Below, piece by piece: positions 1 through 9,883 of a stretch of 64,000 nucleotides of DNA. The first letter of the stretch is position 1. Each line of letters starts with the position of its first letter. The notes beneath the pieces are model-generated. The model did not search any database. It was not told the origin of the DNA and worked only from the letters and a program-made list of their open reading frames with translations. The position numbers were made by a program, and so were the translations under genes. This DNA is from Eledone cirrhosa (Eukaryota > Mollusca > Cephalopoda > Octopoda > Eledonidae): the NCBI GenBank assembly GCA_964016885.1, contig OZ024744.1, positions 117,164,212 through 117,228,211 on the forward strand. The letters are read 5' to 3'.

Positions 1-421
1 TTTAAAAAGATTAATTTGTATACACCAAGAAAAAAATTAAGTATACAGTAGTCAACTCTCCCTATAAGACAGTCATTTTCCCAGTCCTTTAAAGTGATAT
101 TTTTTTAACAATTAACTTATAATTATTTATTTTTAGTTTTATAATCTAAATATTTTTTTTTAAATTTAGACTTTAGCTGCAATATTTTAAGAAGTTTTAA
201 GAAGAAGTTTTCTTGTCCTTTACTTTTCCAGGTGTAATAACTTGTCCTTTACTTTTCTAGGTTTATTAATTTAAGAATATTTCTTTACATGCGCCCGCAT
301 TTTTCCCTGTAATCCACTTTTTTTCCAGGCAATGCAAGGATATTAATTAATATTAAAAATATTTATCAACAAATAAGTTAAATAAATAATAATGAATAGA
401 AAGAAGTGCAGATAGGAAAAG
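1..421. other. AT-rich stretch without a recognisable gene
   Basis: No open frame of note, no splice-flanked exon and no known repeat is visible. The only structure is a short tandem duplication near 208-262, where the phrase 'cttgtcctttacttttc' occurs twice. Probably intronic or intergenic. Confidence 0.5.
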
Positions 422-494
422 TAATCAGGGTGGGAATCAAACCCACGACCTTCGGATTGCCGGTCCACTGCTCTACCGACTGAGCTACCTGACC
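422..494 (-). tRNA. tRNA-like gene (possible pseudogene, GGC at anticodon position)
   Basis: The minus strand folds into a complete 73-nt cloverleaf: a 7-bp acceptor stem (two G-T pairs), a 4-bp D stem, an anticodon arm, a 5-nt variable loop and a perfect 5-bp T stem, followed by an A discriminator. The A box (TAGCTCAGTCGG) matches the pol III consensus. The B box has one change: T-loop position 56 is T instead of C. The anticodon-loop position 33 is C instead of T, and the first anticodon-stem pair is G-A. Read literally, the anticodon is GGC (Ala), which is unusual for a eukaryotic nuclear tRNA. A TTTT run, a pol III terminator, follows immediately (about 415-420 on the plus strand). The anticodon arm and variable loop loosely recall tRNA-Tyr, so this may be a tRNA pseudogene or a tRNA-derived SINE head rather than a working tRNA. 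Confidence 0.6.
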
Positions 495-798
495 ACAATT
501 CACTATTGCACAATCTATCACTATTTTAATATATTAGAAATTAGAAACAAACTAAGCGTTACTTATGTATGTAGTTCCTTACACTCTTTTGGTCCTCACT
601 TATTTTTATGTAACTTTTTTTCTACTGAACCAAATTTCAATATTTTTATGTCAAAAAGTAGCTTATCTGTCGTCCTATAAAGTGCAGAAAACCGCATCCA
701 ATTCTATCAAAAATTGAATTAGTGACAAAGCTTTGAAGGTGTCGCGAGTGACCGAAATGGGACCTTAAGAATATTATACACCTACTACCGTAGGTGTA
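495..798. other. Non-coding spacer ending in a perfect hairpin
   Basis: No gene is seen. At 777-798 there is a perfect 9-bp inverted repeat (TACACCTAC / GTAGGTGTA) with a 4-nt loop, directly before the GT-rich microsatellite. Function unknown. Confidence 0.5.
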
Positions 799-909
799 TG
801 ATATATGTGTGTGTATATGTATCCATATGTGTGTGTCTGTGTGCGTGCATGTGTGTAAGCGTGCGTGTGTGTGTGTATGTGTATAAATATATATATATAT
901 ATATATACA
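799..909. repeat. (GT)n/(TA)n microsatellite
   Basis: GT-rich then TA-rich simple repeat into which the mariner element at 910-2181 is inserted. The TA tract resumes directly beyond the element. Confidence 0.85.
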
Positions 910-2181
910 CAGGGTGCGGACAAAATAACACAGTAGTTTTATTTTTTAAGATTTATTTATCAAACTTGGGTCAGTTTGTCTTCATGACTTGTTCTTTCGA
1001 TCTCACTTGATAAACCCGCCATTGGATTTAATGACGGCCTCAAGGCAGCCTCGGAACCGGCTACTGGCCTTCATCACTGTCCCCCGACTTAGGCCCCTAA
1101 AGGCACTTGTGATCCTGGCCTTCAGATCGTCTTTCGTATTACAGCTAGATCTGTTGGTGTCTCATCCCACTGTGCCCCACACAAAGAAGTCGAGGGGGTT
1201 GCAGTCAGACGAGCTGGGAGGCCAGATGTCAGGTGAAGTGTGGTCGACGAATTCTCTGACACCCAGGGTTGGGTCTTTCGGCTGGTATGGCAGGGCGCTG
1301 AGTCTTGCTGCCACACGTACGGCCTACCTGCAGCTACCTGGTCAATCCAGGGCTTTACTACCTCACTCACAATGCGGATGTAGCCATCGGTGTTCAGCTT
1401 GAGGCCCTCAGGGAAGAAGTGAGGTGGCATGACGTCACCTTGACTGCTGACGACACCTAAGACCAATGTTGTCGCTGGAAACTTTGTCTGCATGACTCTG
1501 GGCACGTCTTTGGATGAGACAGCGAGCCACCTGTTGTTCTGGGAGTTGATCTTCTGGTCTTGGCAGAAGTTTTTCTCGTTGGAGAAAAACCACAGCATGT
1601 CTGGCTCCAGTGGGTGTTTCAACTTGTTGATCAGCTTTGCGTGCTTCAGTCGCTTTTCTTGCATCACCTTTGACAGAAATTGTCCTTTCCTCATCTTGTA
1701 TGAAACGTAGCAAATGTCTTCATTTACCACCAGCCTAATGAGCTTTTCATCCACGCCTTTCTCCCTTGCAATGGCACGCATCGACTTGCTAGGTTCATTG
1801 TTGATGATATCCTGAACTTCAGCGACGAACTCGGGCGTTCTGAAGGCGTCAGATCGTCGATCATGTGTTTTCCTCTCTGATGTTGCTTCGTAGTCGAATC
1901 CTGAATCTTCCAATTCCTTTCTGACCTTTTCCACCATTCTCCTGCTGACGCTGAGAAAGTCTGAAATTTCCTTATTTGTCCTCTCGGCGCGGATTCCAAG
2001 AAGAACTCCGTGTCTCTTCCACAAATTTGGAGGTTCAAAATTATTCATAATCAATTATTCTGAAAATAAATAATGGAAATGTAGTCACTGTTTTTATGAA
2101 GACAAGAGTGACAACGGAAGTAAAAAAAATTTGCATAAAATTAGCAGTTGACAATTGCGAACAAATATCGTCCACACCCTG
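910..2181 (-). mobile_element. Tc1/mariner-superfamily DNA transposon (DD37D type), decayed
   Basis: A 1.27-kb element bounded by terminal inverted repeats. The left end begins CAGGGTGCGGACAAAAT (910-926). The right end, read on the minus strand, begins CAGGGTGTGGACGATAT, with three mismatches over 17 bases. It lies inside a (TA)n tract, as expected for a family that duplicates TA on insertion. The dinucleotide is TA at the right end and CA at the left, so one copy has probably mutated. The length, one transposase frame and short terminal repeats all fit a mariner-like element. Confidence 0.85.
1122..2054 (-). pseudogene. Tc1/mariner-like transposase, inactivated
   Basis: A 310-residue frame starting at an ATG with a helix-turn-helix-like N-terminal half (about residues 15-110), then an RNase H-like catalytic half. 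The first catalytic Asp is replaced by Asn (FSNEKNF, near residue 158). The second Asp is present in QQDSAPCHTS (near residue 251). A 1-base frameshift shortly after it (about nt 1244) garbles the C terminus. In the neighbouring frame the third Asp lies in NPLD at about 1195. The spacing between second and third Asp is 37 residues, the DD37D arrangement of maT-like mariners. Both the D-to-N change and the frameshift predict an inactive enzyme. Confidence 0.85.
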
Positions 2182-2193
2182 TATATATGTTTG

Positions 2194-2272
<79 letters not shown>

Positions 2273-2330
2273 GTTTGTATATATATGTATATATAAATAT
2301 GTATATATGTATGTCTATATGTATATATAC
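2182..2330. repeat. (TA)n microsatellite
   Basis: A TA/TG simple repeat directly abutting the right end of the mariner element. The short open frames here are artefacts of the repeat. Confidence 0.9.
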
Positions 2331-2487
2331 ATTTATAAAGATAAGTGTCATTTTATTTCTTGTTATATACAAAGTATGTTCAAAAAGTATGTGTAACAAC
2401 AGTTTGTATATTTGTTATTTATGTGTGTGTATATGTGACTGGCAACGGTTCTCACCTCCACCACATTTAGTATACATGTCCAACGCT

Positions 2488-2832
2488 TTATGCTAACCAC
2501 TCCTTCATGAATATATCATAGAACAGACAAGGGGAGGACGGAGGATCCGTAAGCCGCAATGTAGGCAACTCGTCTAGGAAAGCAACCACTCCAAATAAAT
2601 TGGTGCGGAGTAGAGAAGTCCTCTCAGTCCAGTAAGACAACTTCCCTAGTGCTGGTGGGATGAATAAAAGCACCCAGTCCATGCTGTAAAATGGAGGAGT
2701 AGATAGGGCCCCCGAGTCCAGTAAGAAGACCTCTCTAGTACTGGTGACATGAATAAAAACACCCAGTCCATGCTGTAAAGTGGTGCTGGTGTTAGGAAGG
2801 GCATACAACCAGTATAATAAAAAGCCAAAATT
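2488..2832 (+). repeat. Leader of LINE A copy 1, with SINE-tail-like modules
   Basis: Immediately upstream of the LINE A endonuclease start. The phrase 'cccagtccatgctgtaaa' recurs with 'agtccagtaagaaga' type segments, followed by 'ggtgttaggaagggcata', the motif that also sits near the 3' ends of the SINEs and LINE B elsewhere in the window. It may be the LINE 5' untranslated region or an older SINE that the LINE landed in. Confidence 0.5.
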
Positions 2833-4140
2833 ATGAGCACAACAAATAAGAATTGCAACAACTACGTAAACAGCAATAACACTAACCATGTTAGGGCTGC
2901 GCATGGTAGTGGGGTGGCTAGTGAGGCCATGTGTGAGAACCCCACGACCTTCATCAAGCAATCGCACAACAGGAAAAAGAATGGGATGTCGCATCTCAAA
3001 GTTGCCACACTTAATGTTGGCACTCTAACAGGTAGATCTGGTGAGATAGTGGAGATGCTGGAGAGAAAGCATGTGGATGTGTGCTGTGTGCAAGAGGTGA
3101 GATGGAGAGGTGCCTCTGCAAGACTAATCGCAGGCAAACATCGTAGTTATAAGCTTTTCTGGGTGGGTAATGATGATGGGTTAGGTGGGGTGGGCATATT
3201 ACTGACTGAGAGATGGATCAATAAGACAATAGAGGTAGTTAGAGTTAGTGATAGAACAATTAAGCTTAGATTAGTTGTAGACAAGAGACTACTGACAATC
3301 CTCTCTGCCTATGCTCCCCAGGCAGGCCTAGGTAAAGAAGAGAAAGACTGCTTTTACGAGCAACTTTTACAAACAACATCAATGACAGAGGACAGAGACA
3401 TTGTTATGCTAGCAGGGAACTTCAATAGTCATGTTGGACAGCTCCAGGGTGGATACACTGGGGTACATGGTGGGCACAGTTACGGCTCAAGAAATGAAGA
3501 AGGAATGAGGCTTCTTGAACTTTGTGATGCAAATGCACTAACCATTTGCAACACTAACTTCCAGAAGCCTACCAACCACCTAATTACCTACAAATCAGGC
3601 GAGCACATAAGCCAGATTGACTTCCTGCTAGTTAGACAGTGAGACAGACAGATGGTGTCAAATACTAAGGCATACCCCGGGGAAGAATATACCCCAGGGC
3701 ATAGGTTAGTCGTTAGTGACATCTCAGTAAGCAAGAGACAGAATGAGACATACAGGAAGGGTTGGAAAAGAAAGGTCTGGAAGCTAAAAGATCTTTCATT
3801 AAAATATAAATTTAGCAAAGCCTTTCAAGATGTGTATGACGAAAAAGAAGACGATTTAGAGTTGTATGACATAGATGATAACTGGAGTTTCTTGCATGAC
3901 AACTTACTGCAGGCTACTGAAGAAACTTGTGGTTGGGGCAGAGATTCAAGCAGACAGAGAGTGACCTGGTGGTGGAACAGCACAGTCGATAAGGCCATTG
4001 GAGACAAAAGACTGGCATGGAAAGCTTGGAATAATGGTGGGAGTAGAGATGGATACACAGCCGCTAAGAGAGAAGCTAGGCGTCAGGTGTACTTAGCATG
4101 CAGGGAGGCTGAGAGTAGGAGATTTTCTAATGTTCTGTGA
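2833..4140 (+). pseudogene. LINE A endonuclease domain and linker
   Basis: From the ATG at 2833 the frame carries the exonuclease-endonuclease-phosphatase fold: TLNVGTL (about residue 57), CCVQEVRW with the metal-binding Glu, SAYAPQAG, and SQIDFLL near residue 262. The key Asp of the GDFN-type motif is Asn here (AGNFNSH), so nicking should be impaired. An in-frame TGA at 3640-3642 interrupts the frame, which resumes without a shift at 3652 and runs to a second TGA at 4138, apparently a CGA-to-TGA change compared with the copy near 42478. The linker (3652-4140) is basic and matches the other copies. Genome annotations often mislabel this domain as a craniofacial development protein 2-like gene. 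Confidence 0.85.
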
Positions 4141-4407
4141 TGGGAAGATCAGAGGCGTGCAGTGTTCCACATTGGAAGGCAGTGTGTCAGTGTAAATCAG
4201 GATGTTGTTGGAGATAAGTGCGTCCAGAATCATGCCGATGTACTTAGTGTCACAAATGATCAAAAAAAAGAGGCCTGGAAATGTTATTATGAGAGACTGA
4301 TGAAATTAGAAAACGAATGGGACAGATAGGAATTACCCCCAGTAGTCCCGACAGAGGGACCAGCTATTGAGATTGACGAATATAGGGTACAAGAGGCAAT
4401 TAAGGAA

Positions 4408-5560
4408 ATGAAGAATGGTAAGGCTGCTGGGCCATCGGGGATAGTTGCTGAGATGCTGAAGGCATCAGGGGATGTAGGCACTAAACTAGTTACACGCATC
4501 ATTAATCAAGCTATATATGGTGGTGTCATACCCAAAGACTGGTGCAGCAGTATTCTCATAAATTGCTACAAAGGTAAAGGGGATACTCTAGAGAGGAGCA
4601 ATTATAGGGGTATAAAACTAATTGATCAAGTTATGAAAGTGGCAGAGAGAATATTAGCGCAACTGATTAGAGAAAGGGTCAATAGCCTTTGTTGCCCTAG
4701 AGAAGGCCTTTGATAGGGTAACCCGATCTGTCATCTGGTGGTCCCTAAGGAAACTAGGTGTAGAGGAATGGCTTGTGAGGACAGCGCAAACTTTGTACAG
4801 AGGTACTGTCAGTAAAGTGAGGGTAGGAATGGAGTTTAGTGAGGAATTCCAGATACAAGTAGGTGTTCATCAAGGTTCTGTCCTCAGCCTGCTCTTGTTC
4901 ATTATAGTCCTCCAAGCCATAACAGAGGAGTTTAAGACTGGATGCCCATGGAAACTTCTCTATGCTGACGATCTGGTTCTTATAGCAGAATCAGTAGAGG
5001 AGCTAGAGAATAAATTCTGGCTATGGAAACAGCAGTTGGAATCAAGAGGACTGAGAGTGAACCTAGCTAAGACAAATGTGTTGATGAGTAGAAAAAAGGA
5101 CAATACTCTGATTCTGTCAGGGAAATGGCCATGTTCGATATGTAGGAAAGGAACTGGCATAAATTCTATAAAATGTACGCAGTGCAGATCTTGGGTACAC
5201 AAGAGATGTAGCGGGATAGCAGGCAAACTAACAGGTAAGGAAAACTACATATGCAGTAGATGTTCAGGGATATTTGACAGTAGTAATCGCAGTGATAGAC
5301 ACATTTTTCAAATGCAGGTGGGTTCTATAGAAGTGGTTGATAGCTTCCGGTACCTAGGTGATCAGATTAGCCTGGGAAGGGGGGGGGTTTCCGAGGCCAT
5401 AGTATTTAGAATGATGGGTTGGAAGAAGTTTAGGGAGCTGCTTCCTCTGTTGACTAAGAAGGGTTTCTACATGCATACAAAAGGACGGTTATATCATGCC
5501 TGTGTGAGATGCGCGATGCTGCATGGTAGTGAGACATGGGCGATGGCTGGAGAGAAATGA
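4408..5560 (+). pseudogene. LINE A reverse transcriptase with PHD-like finger
   Basis: RT block 1 (NYRGIKLIDQVMKV) is at about 4599-4640. A deletion of roughly 110 bp near 4680, found by comparison with the copy at 41.9 kb, removes the following RT block and shifts the frame. From 4775 the frame recovers with VHQGSVLS and the catalytic YADD motif (about 4962-4973). A PHD-like finger with Cys-x2-Cys, Cys-x2-Cys, x4-His-x2-Cys and a final Cys-x2-Cys lies at about 5131-5265. The C-terminal domain stops early at 5558; beyond it the homology continues with several stops to about 5860. Confidence 0.85.
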
Positions 5561-5911
5561 GGCAAATATGCTCCGATGGATGTGCAATGTCAATGTAAGT
5601 GAACGACCAAGCACAGGTGAGTTATGAGTAAAAGAGGGATAAGTTGTGGTGTGCAGGAGAGAAGGCTGAGATGGTATGGACATGTGATGTACATGGAGGA
5701 TGACCGTTGGGTAAAGAAGTGCCAAAAAATCCCAGTAGAGGTAGACCATGAAAAACATGGGCGGAGGTGGTGAGAGCAGACCTTAGATCGCTGAAACTCA
5801 CCGAGGAGATGACGAAGGACTGTGACAAGTGGAGAGATGCTGTGCTGAATAGGACCCGTCTAACCCTTGCAAGCAAGGAAAAGCGGACGTAAAATGATGA
5901 TGATGATGATG

Positions 5912-5942
5912 ATATATGTGTGCGTATGTATATATATATGTT

Positions 5943-5995
<53 letters not shown>

Positions 5996-6200
5996 GTGTA
6001 TATATATATATGTATGTATAAGTATGTATATATCTGTATATTTATGGGGATGTGGATGTGTGTGTGTGTGCACGTATGGGTGTAGCGAATGTATATGTAT
6101 ATATGTGTGTGTGTTTGTATGTGCATGTAGGCACACATGTACGTATGTGTGAGTGTGTGAGTATAGGTATATGTGCTTGTATATAGGTGTGTTTATATAT
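5912..6200. repeat. (TA)n/(TG)n microsatellite
   Basis: A TA and TG simple repeat fused directly to the (ATG)n tail of LINE A copy 1. Confidence 0.85.
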
Positions 6201-6410
6201 ACATATAGATTTATTAGTTTCCCCTTTACATTATGTCCTTTATTTTATTTCAGCCTCACTTTCAATTGTCCTAGACTCTGTTTTGAAATCCATATCTCAC
6301 TTCCATTTTAAATAAAATTTCATTCTGACGATTGAAGTCAGACGTCTGATTCAGGCTCATCTGTCTTCGTGAAACCTTTGGTAAATGGAATAATTGTCTT
6401 ATGTTGTTTA
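6201..6410. other. Unique-looking spacer
   Basis: About 200 bases with no repeat or exon that I recognise. Probably intron upstream of the exon at 6647. Confidence 0.35.
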
Positions 6411-6612
6411 TTATATAACTATATATATATTATATATGATGTTGTCTGTATATATATATATATATATATTATATGTTATATATGATGTTGTCTGTCTATG
6501 TGCCTGTGTGTCTCTGTCTGTCTGTCCATCTGTTTGTCTGTGTATCTGTCTGTCTCTGACTGTCTGTCTGTCTCTGACTGTCTGTCTGTGTCTGTCTGTC
6601 TTTGTGTATTCA
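6411..6612. repeat. (TA)n followed by (CTGT)n microsatellite
   Basis: TA repeat, then a TCTG/CTGT pyrimidine-rich repeat about 35 bases before the splice acceptor at 6645-6646. Confidence 0.85.
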
Positions 6613-6646
6613 TATTAATTTAATAAACTTTGTTCTCTATCTTCAG

Positions 6647-6831
6647 TTCTATATCATCGATTCCAATATATGAGAATGTAGTTGAGAAAAGTTCCGCCAC
6701 AAAAGTGTCAGAGAAACCATTTGACACAGACACCGATGTTCCACCAGCTCTTCCACCCCGGATCTACAGACTTTCATCAAGAGAGGCTTTAACCATGAAT
6801 AACACCAAAAACACTAATAATAGTAATAATA

Positions 6832-6873
<42 letters not shown>

Positions 6874-7071
6874 GTAGTAATAATACTGACAATGAAGACA
6901 AACCGTTCGGCAAACAGCCTACTCTGGCATCGTCCCTTTCTGGGAATTTCCTACGGAAGAAGATCTATGCTGAACAACTTCGTGCCCAAGCTAAACGCTT
7001 CTCTGAACAAGCCAGAGGGATGTATATTGTTAAAACAACTCCGAAAATAGGTTTTGCTGAACAAACAAAAG
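6647..7071 (+). CDS. Internal exon of an unidentified host gene (scaffold-like protein)
   Basis: A 425-base open segment between a consensus acceptor (pyrimidine-rich, ending TTCAG at 6646) and a strong donor (GTATGT from 7072). It starts with the last base of a codon and ends with the first base of one. I do not recognise the protein. Visible motifs are IYENVV (a Tyr-x-Asn pattern of the kind bound by Grb2 SH2 domains), PPALPPR (a class II SH3-ligand pattern, PxxPxR), an Asn-rich tract from an in-frame (AAT)n repeat, and a basic amphipathic stretch with KKIYAEQLRAQAKRFSEQ. Its end phase fits the exon at 32496, 25.4 kb downstream. The translation is mostly complex, non-repetitive sequence, unlike the surrounding repeats, which supports a real exon. 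Confidence 0.65.
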
Positions 7072-7189
7072 GTATGTACTATATTTTAATTGGATTCATT
7101 TACTAAAATAAATTTGTTTTTTCCTTCTGTGTGTATTTTCATTTCACAATAAATTCTACAGGTAAAGATGTATTATTAATTTGGCTGCT

Positions 7190-7800
7190 GTGTGTGTGTT
7201 TGTCATCGTTGTCATTTTAACGTCCACTTTCCCTGTTAGCAGGGGTTAGACAGGTCTACATAGACCAAGTCAGTACTGAAGTGGGGGTACTGATCTCCCA
7301 GACAGATCAGGGATCTGTCATAACACCTATATTCCCGGCAGGGGTTAGACAGATCTACATAGACCAAGTCAGTACTGAAGTGGGGGTACTGATCTCCCAG
7401 ACAAACCAGGGATCTGTCATATCACCTATATTCTCAGCAAGGGTTAGACAGATCTACATAGACCAAGTCAGTACTGAAGTGGGGTACTGATCTCCCAGAC
7501 AAATCAGGGATCTGTCATATCACCTATATTCCCAGCAGGGGTTAGACAGATCTACATAGACCAAGTCAGTACTGAAGTGGGGGTACTGATCTCCCAGACA
7601 AGCCAGGGACCTGTCATATCACCTATGTTCCCAGCAGGGGTTAGACAGGTCTACATAGACCAAGTCAGTACTGAAGTGGGGTACTGATCTCCCAGACAAA
7701 TCAGGGATCTGTCATATCACCTATATTCCCAGCAGGGGTTAGACAGGTCTAGATAAACCAAGTCAGTACTGAAGTGGGGTACTGATCTCCCAGATGAGGC
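7190..7800. repeat. Minisatellite, 98-99 bp unit, about 6 copies
   Basis: Units start at 7242, 7341, 7440, 7538, 7637 and 7735, each beginning 'gggttagacag' and containing 'accaagtcagtactgaag'. The sequence just before the first unit ('ttaacgtccactttccctg') resembles the reversed tail of the LINE/SINE families, so a retroelement end may have seeded the array. The short open frame here is spurious. Confidence 0.9.
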
Positions 7801-8215
7801 AGGAGGTCAGTAACTCATTTATGTATGGTCTCACGTTCTACCAAGTCCACAGGAGAGGCTGTCATGTCTTTGAAACAACTGCAGTATCCTTCTAACCCTT
7901 TCTTATTTTACAAACTTTCTATAGCTGGATTCCCTTCCTATCAACACCCACTTTGCAGTGCAGTTGTTGTCGTTATTGTGTAGGTCAACAACATTAGGGA
8001 GGTTGCTGTACTGAGACATGATTGAAGGCTTCTCTTAACCAATATACACACATCACATATATATATCGGCATCATAGTACTGCTGCCTCAGTCATTGAGT
8101 ATGGCCCTGTCCTGTAGTACTTGACTGTGTGGGTTACTAGTTTGACTCCTACTTCCTAAGATGTATCTCAGCAACTATCACAGATGGTCCCGTAGATTTA
8201 CTATTTTTCATATAG
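7801..8215. other. Spacer with a weak SINE-like remnant
   Basis: Contains 'ctggattcccttcctatcaacaccc' like text around 7924-7955, resembling the reversed SINE/LINE tail module. Otherwise unrecognised. Confidence 0.35.
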
Positions 8216-8217
8216 TC

Positions 8218-8668
8218 AATTTCGTTAGCTGGTCCCTTTGTTAGCTGGTGCCTTTGTTAGTTGGTCCCTTCATTAGCTGGTCCGTTTGTTAGTTGGTTGG
8301 TCCCTTCGACAGCTGGCCCCTTTGTTAGCTGGCCCCTTTGTTAGTTGGTCCCTTTGTTAGTTGGTCCCTTCGTTAGTTGGTCGCTTCGTTAGTTGGTCCC
8401 TTCGTTAGCTGGTCCCTTCGTTAGCTGGTCCCTTTGTTAGCTGGTCCCTTCGTTAGTTGGTCCCTTTGTTAGTTGGTCCCTTCGTTAGCTGGTCCCTTTG
8501 TTAGTTGGTCCCTTTGTTAGCTGGCTCCTTTGCTAGCTGGTCCCTTTGTTAATTGGTCCCTTTGTTAGTTGGTCCCTTTGTTAGCTGGTCCCTTTGTTAG
8601 CTGGTCCCTTTGTTAACTGGTCTCTTTGTTAACTGGTCCCTTCGATAGCTAGTCCCTTCGTTAGTTGG
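8218..8668. repeat. Minisatellite, 16-bp unit (about 28 copies)
   Basis: Tandem repeats of a 'ttagctggtccctttg' type unit with C/T and T/C variants at two positions (agctgg/agttgg, ctttg/cttcg). Non-coding. Confidence 0.92.
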
Positions 8669-9110
8669 GGGTAGCCGTTCTTCCTTGTTTTCATTCTCCC
8701 CATTCATTAACTTCACATTGTAGCAGCAGGGATACTGATATAAATATACCCAGCTGCAGAAACCATGCCAAAACTCTTTGGTCCCAAATAATGGCGTGGG
8801 TGTGGGTGTGTGTGTGTGGGAGGGGGGGAACAAGTAGTAATTTTGCTAGGTTGTCTCCGTTAATTTTTTCAAAAACCAGAATTAGTTGTTTAGTTTACAT
8901 ATTGAGACACCAACCCATCCTATTTATTTTATAACATCTGGGATTTCTAGTAACGTATTTCTTTTGTCATGTATAATGTTTTTTAATGTCTAAAGAACAT
9001 TAATTGTTGCTGGAATGGTTTCACTTAATATAACATTTAATAAGAGGAAAGGGATGAACAAATTTGAAAAATTAATAAGTGGGACGTGGGGGTGATTATT
9101 CGAGACCTGT
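8669..9110. other. Spacer without recognisable genes
   Basis: Includes a short GT/G-rich tract (8801-8829) and AT-rich sequence. No exon or repeat family recognised. Confidence 0.4.
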
Positions 9111-9436
9111 GGAGGCACATGGCTTAGTGGTTAGAGCATTGGCCTTGCAATCGAAAGGTTGTGAGTTCAATTCTCAGACCGGGTGGTGTGTTGTTTCCTT
9201 GAGCAAGACACTTTATTTCATATTGCTCCAGTTTACTCAGCTGTAGAAATGAGATGATAGGGACTGGGGTCCATATCATTCCACTGCAAAGTGGTTGTGG
9301 AGGTGCCACGGCAAAAAAAAAGCACTCAGCACTCACTGTAAATGAGGTTGGTGTTAGGAAGGGCATCCAACTGTAGAAATCAAGCCAGAATCAGTTCCCG
9401 TCCCACCCTTGCAAGCAGGGAAAAAGTGGACGTAAA

Positions 9437-9469
<33 letters not shown>
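9111..9469 (+). mobile_element. Full-length tRNA-derived SINE
   Basis: The head is a tRNA-like segment with a near-perfect A box (TGGCTTAGTGG, about 9119-9129) and a recognisable B box (GAGTTCAATTC, about 9164). A conserved body follows ('cttgagcaagacactttatt', 'cagctgtagaaatgagatga'), then the 'ggttggtgttaggaagggca' module, and finally a tail that matches the last 45 or so bases of LINE A, ending in (GAT)n. This is the octopus-type SINE structure. Related copies are at 13782, 32041 and 40258. Confidence 0.9.
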
Positions 9470-9883
9470 GGAGTATATATATCTTGCCTGTTGTTGAGAG
9501 AACAGTAACTTCAATTATGTATTGTGATGACTCATCCCAATTCATGCCAGTATGAAAAGAACAAAACAAATAATACCACCACCACCACCACCACATCACC
9601 ACCATCATTATTATCATCATCATCATCATCATGTCTGACTCTTCATGCTTGTATGGGTTGAGTGTGTGTGTGCACGCATCTGTATCTTCACATCAATGCC
9701 ATTTAAAGCAAGTGGTAACGTTTGTTTATATCCTGCATAAACAATATGTCCCACAGCCGATGCGTCAGCGGAAGTCACTAATATAATTAATATATCATAC
9801 TTCCATTGCTTCATAGAAGTTGACAAAACTGTTTCATACATCCTCTTTCTTAATGTTGAAACAGTTGCATTGAGTAGCTGTTG
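9470..9883. repeat. Microsatellites and short spacer
   Basis: (CCA)n at about 9570-9606 and (ATC)n at about 9606-9635, then roughly 240 bases of unassigned sequence leading to the 42-bp array. Confidence 0.6.

Larger units (their letters stand above)
2833..5911 (+). mobile_element. RTE-like LINE, family A, copy 1 (near full length, inactive)
   Basis: A 3.1-kb non-LTR retrotransposon: apurinic-type endonuclease, a linker, reverse transcriptase, an inserted PHD-like zinc finger, then a C-terminal domain. It ends in an untranslated tail (from about 5865) followed by a (ATG)n run at 5893-5911. The (GAT)n-type tail, the order of domains and the conserved 'RRLRWYGHVM' C-terminal motif indicate an RTE-like clade. 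The frame is broken by stops at 3640 and 4138, a deletion near 4680 and decay after 5558. A second copy of the same family lies at 40641-43835 on the other strand. Confidence 0.85.

Noticed and set aside
2833..3642. Host gene for a craniofacial development protein 2-like nuclease
   Set aside because: The frame is the endonuclease of an RTE-like LINE: the linker, RT and tail follow, and a second copy exists in the window.
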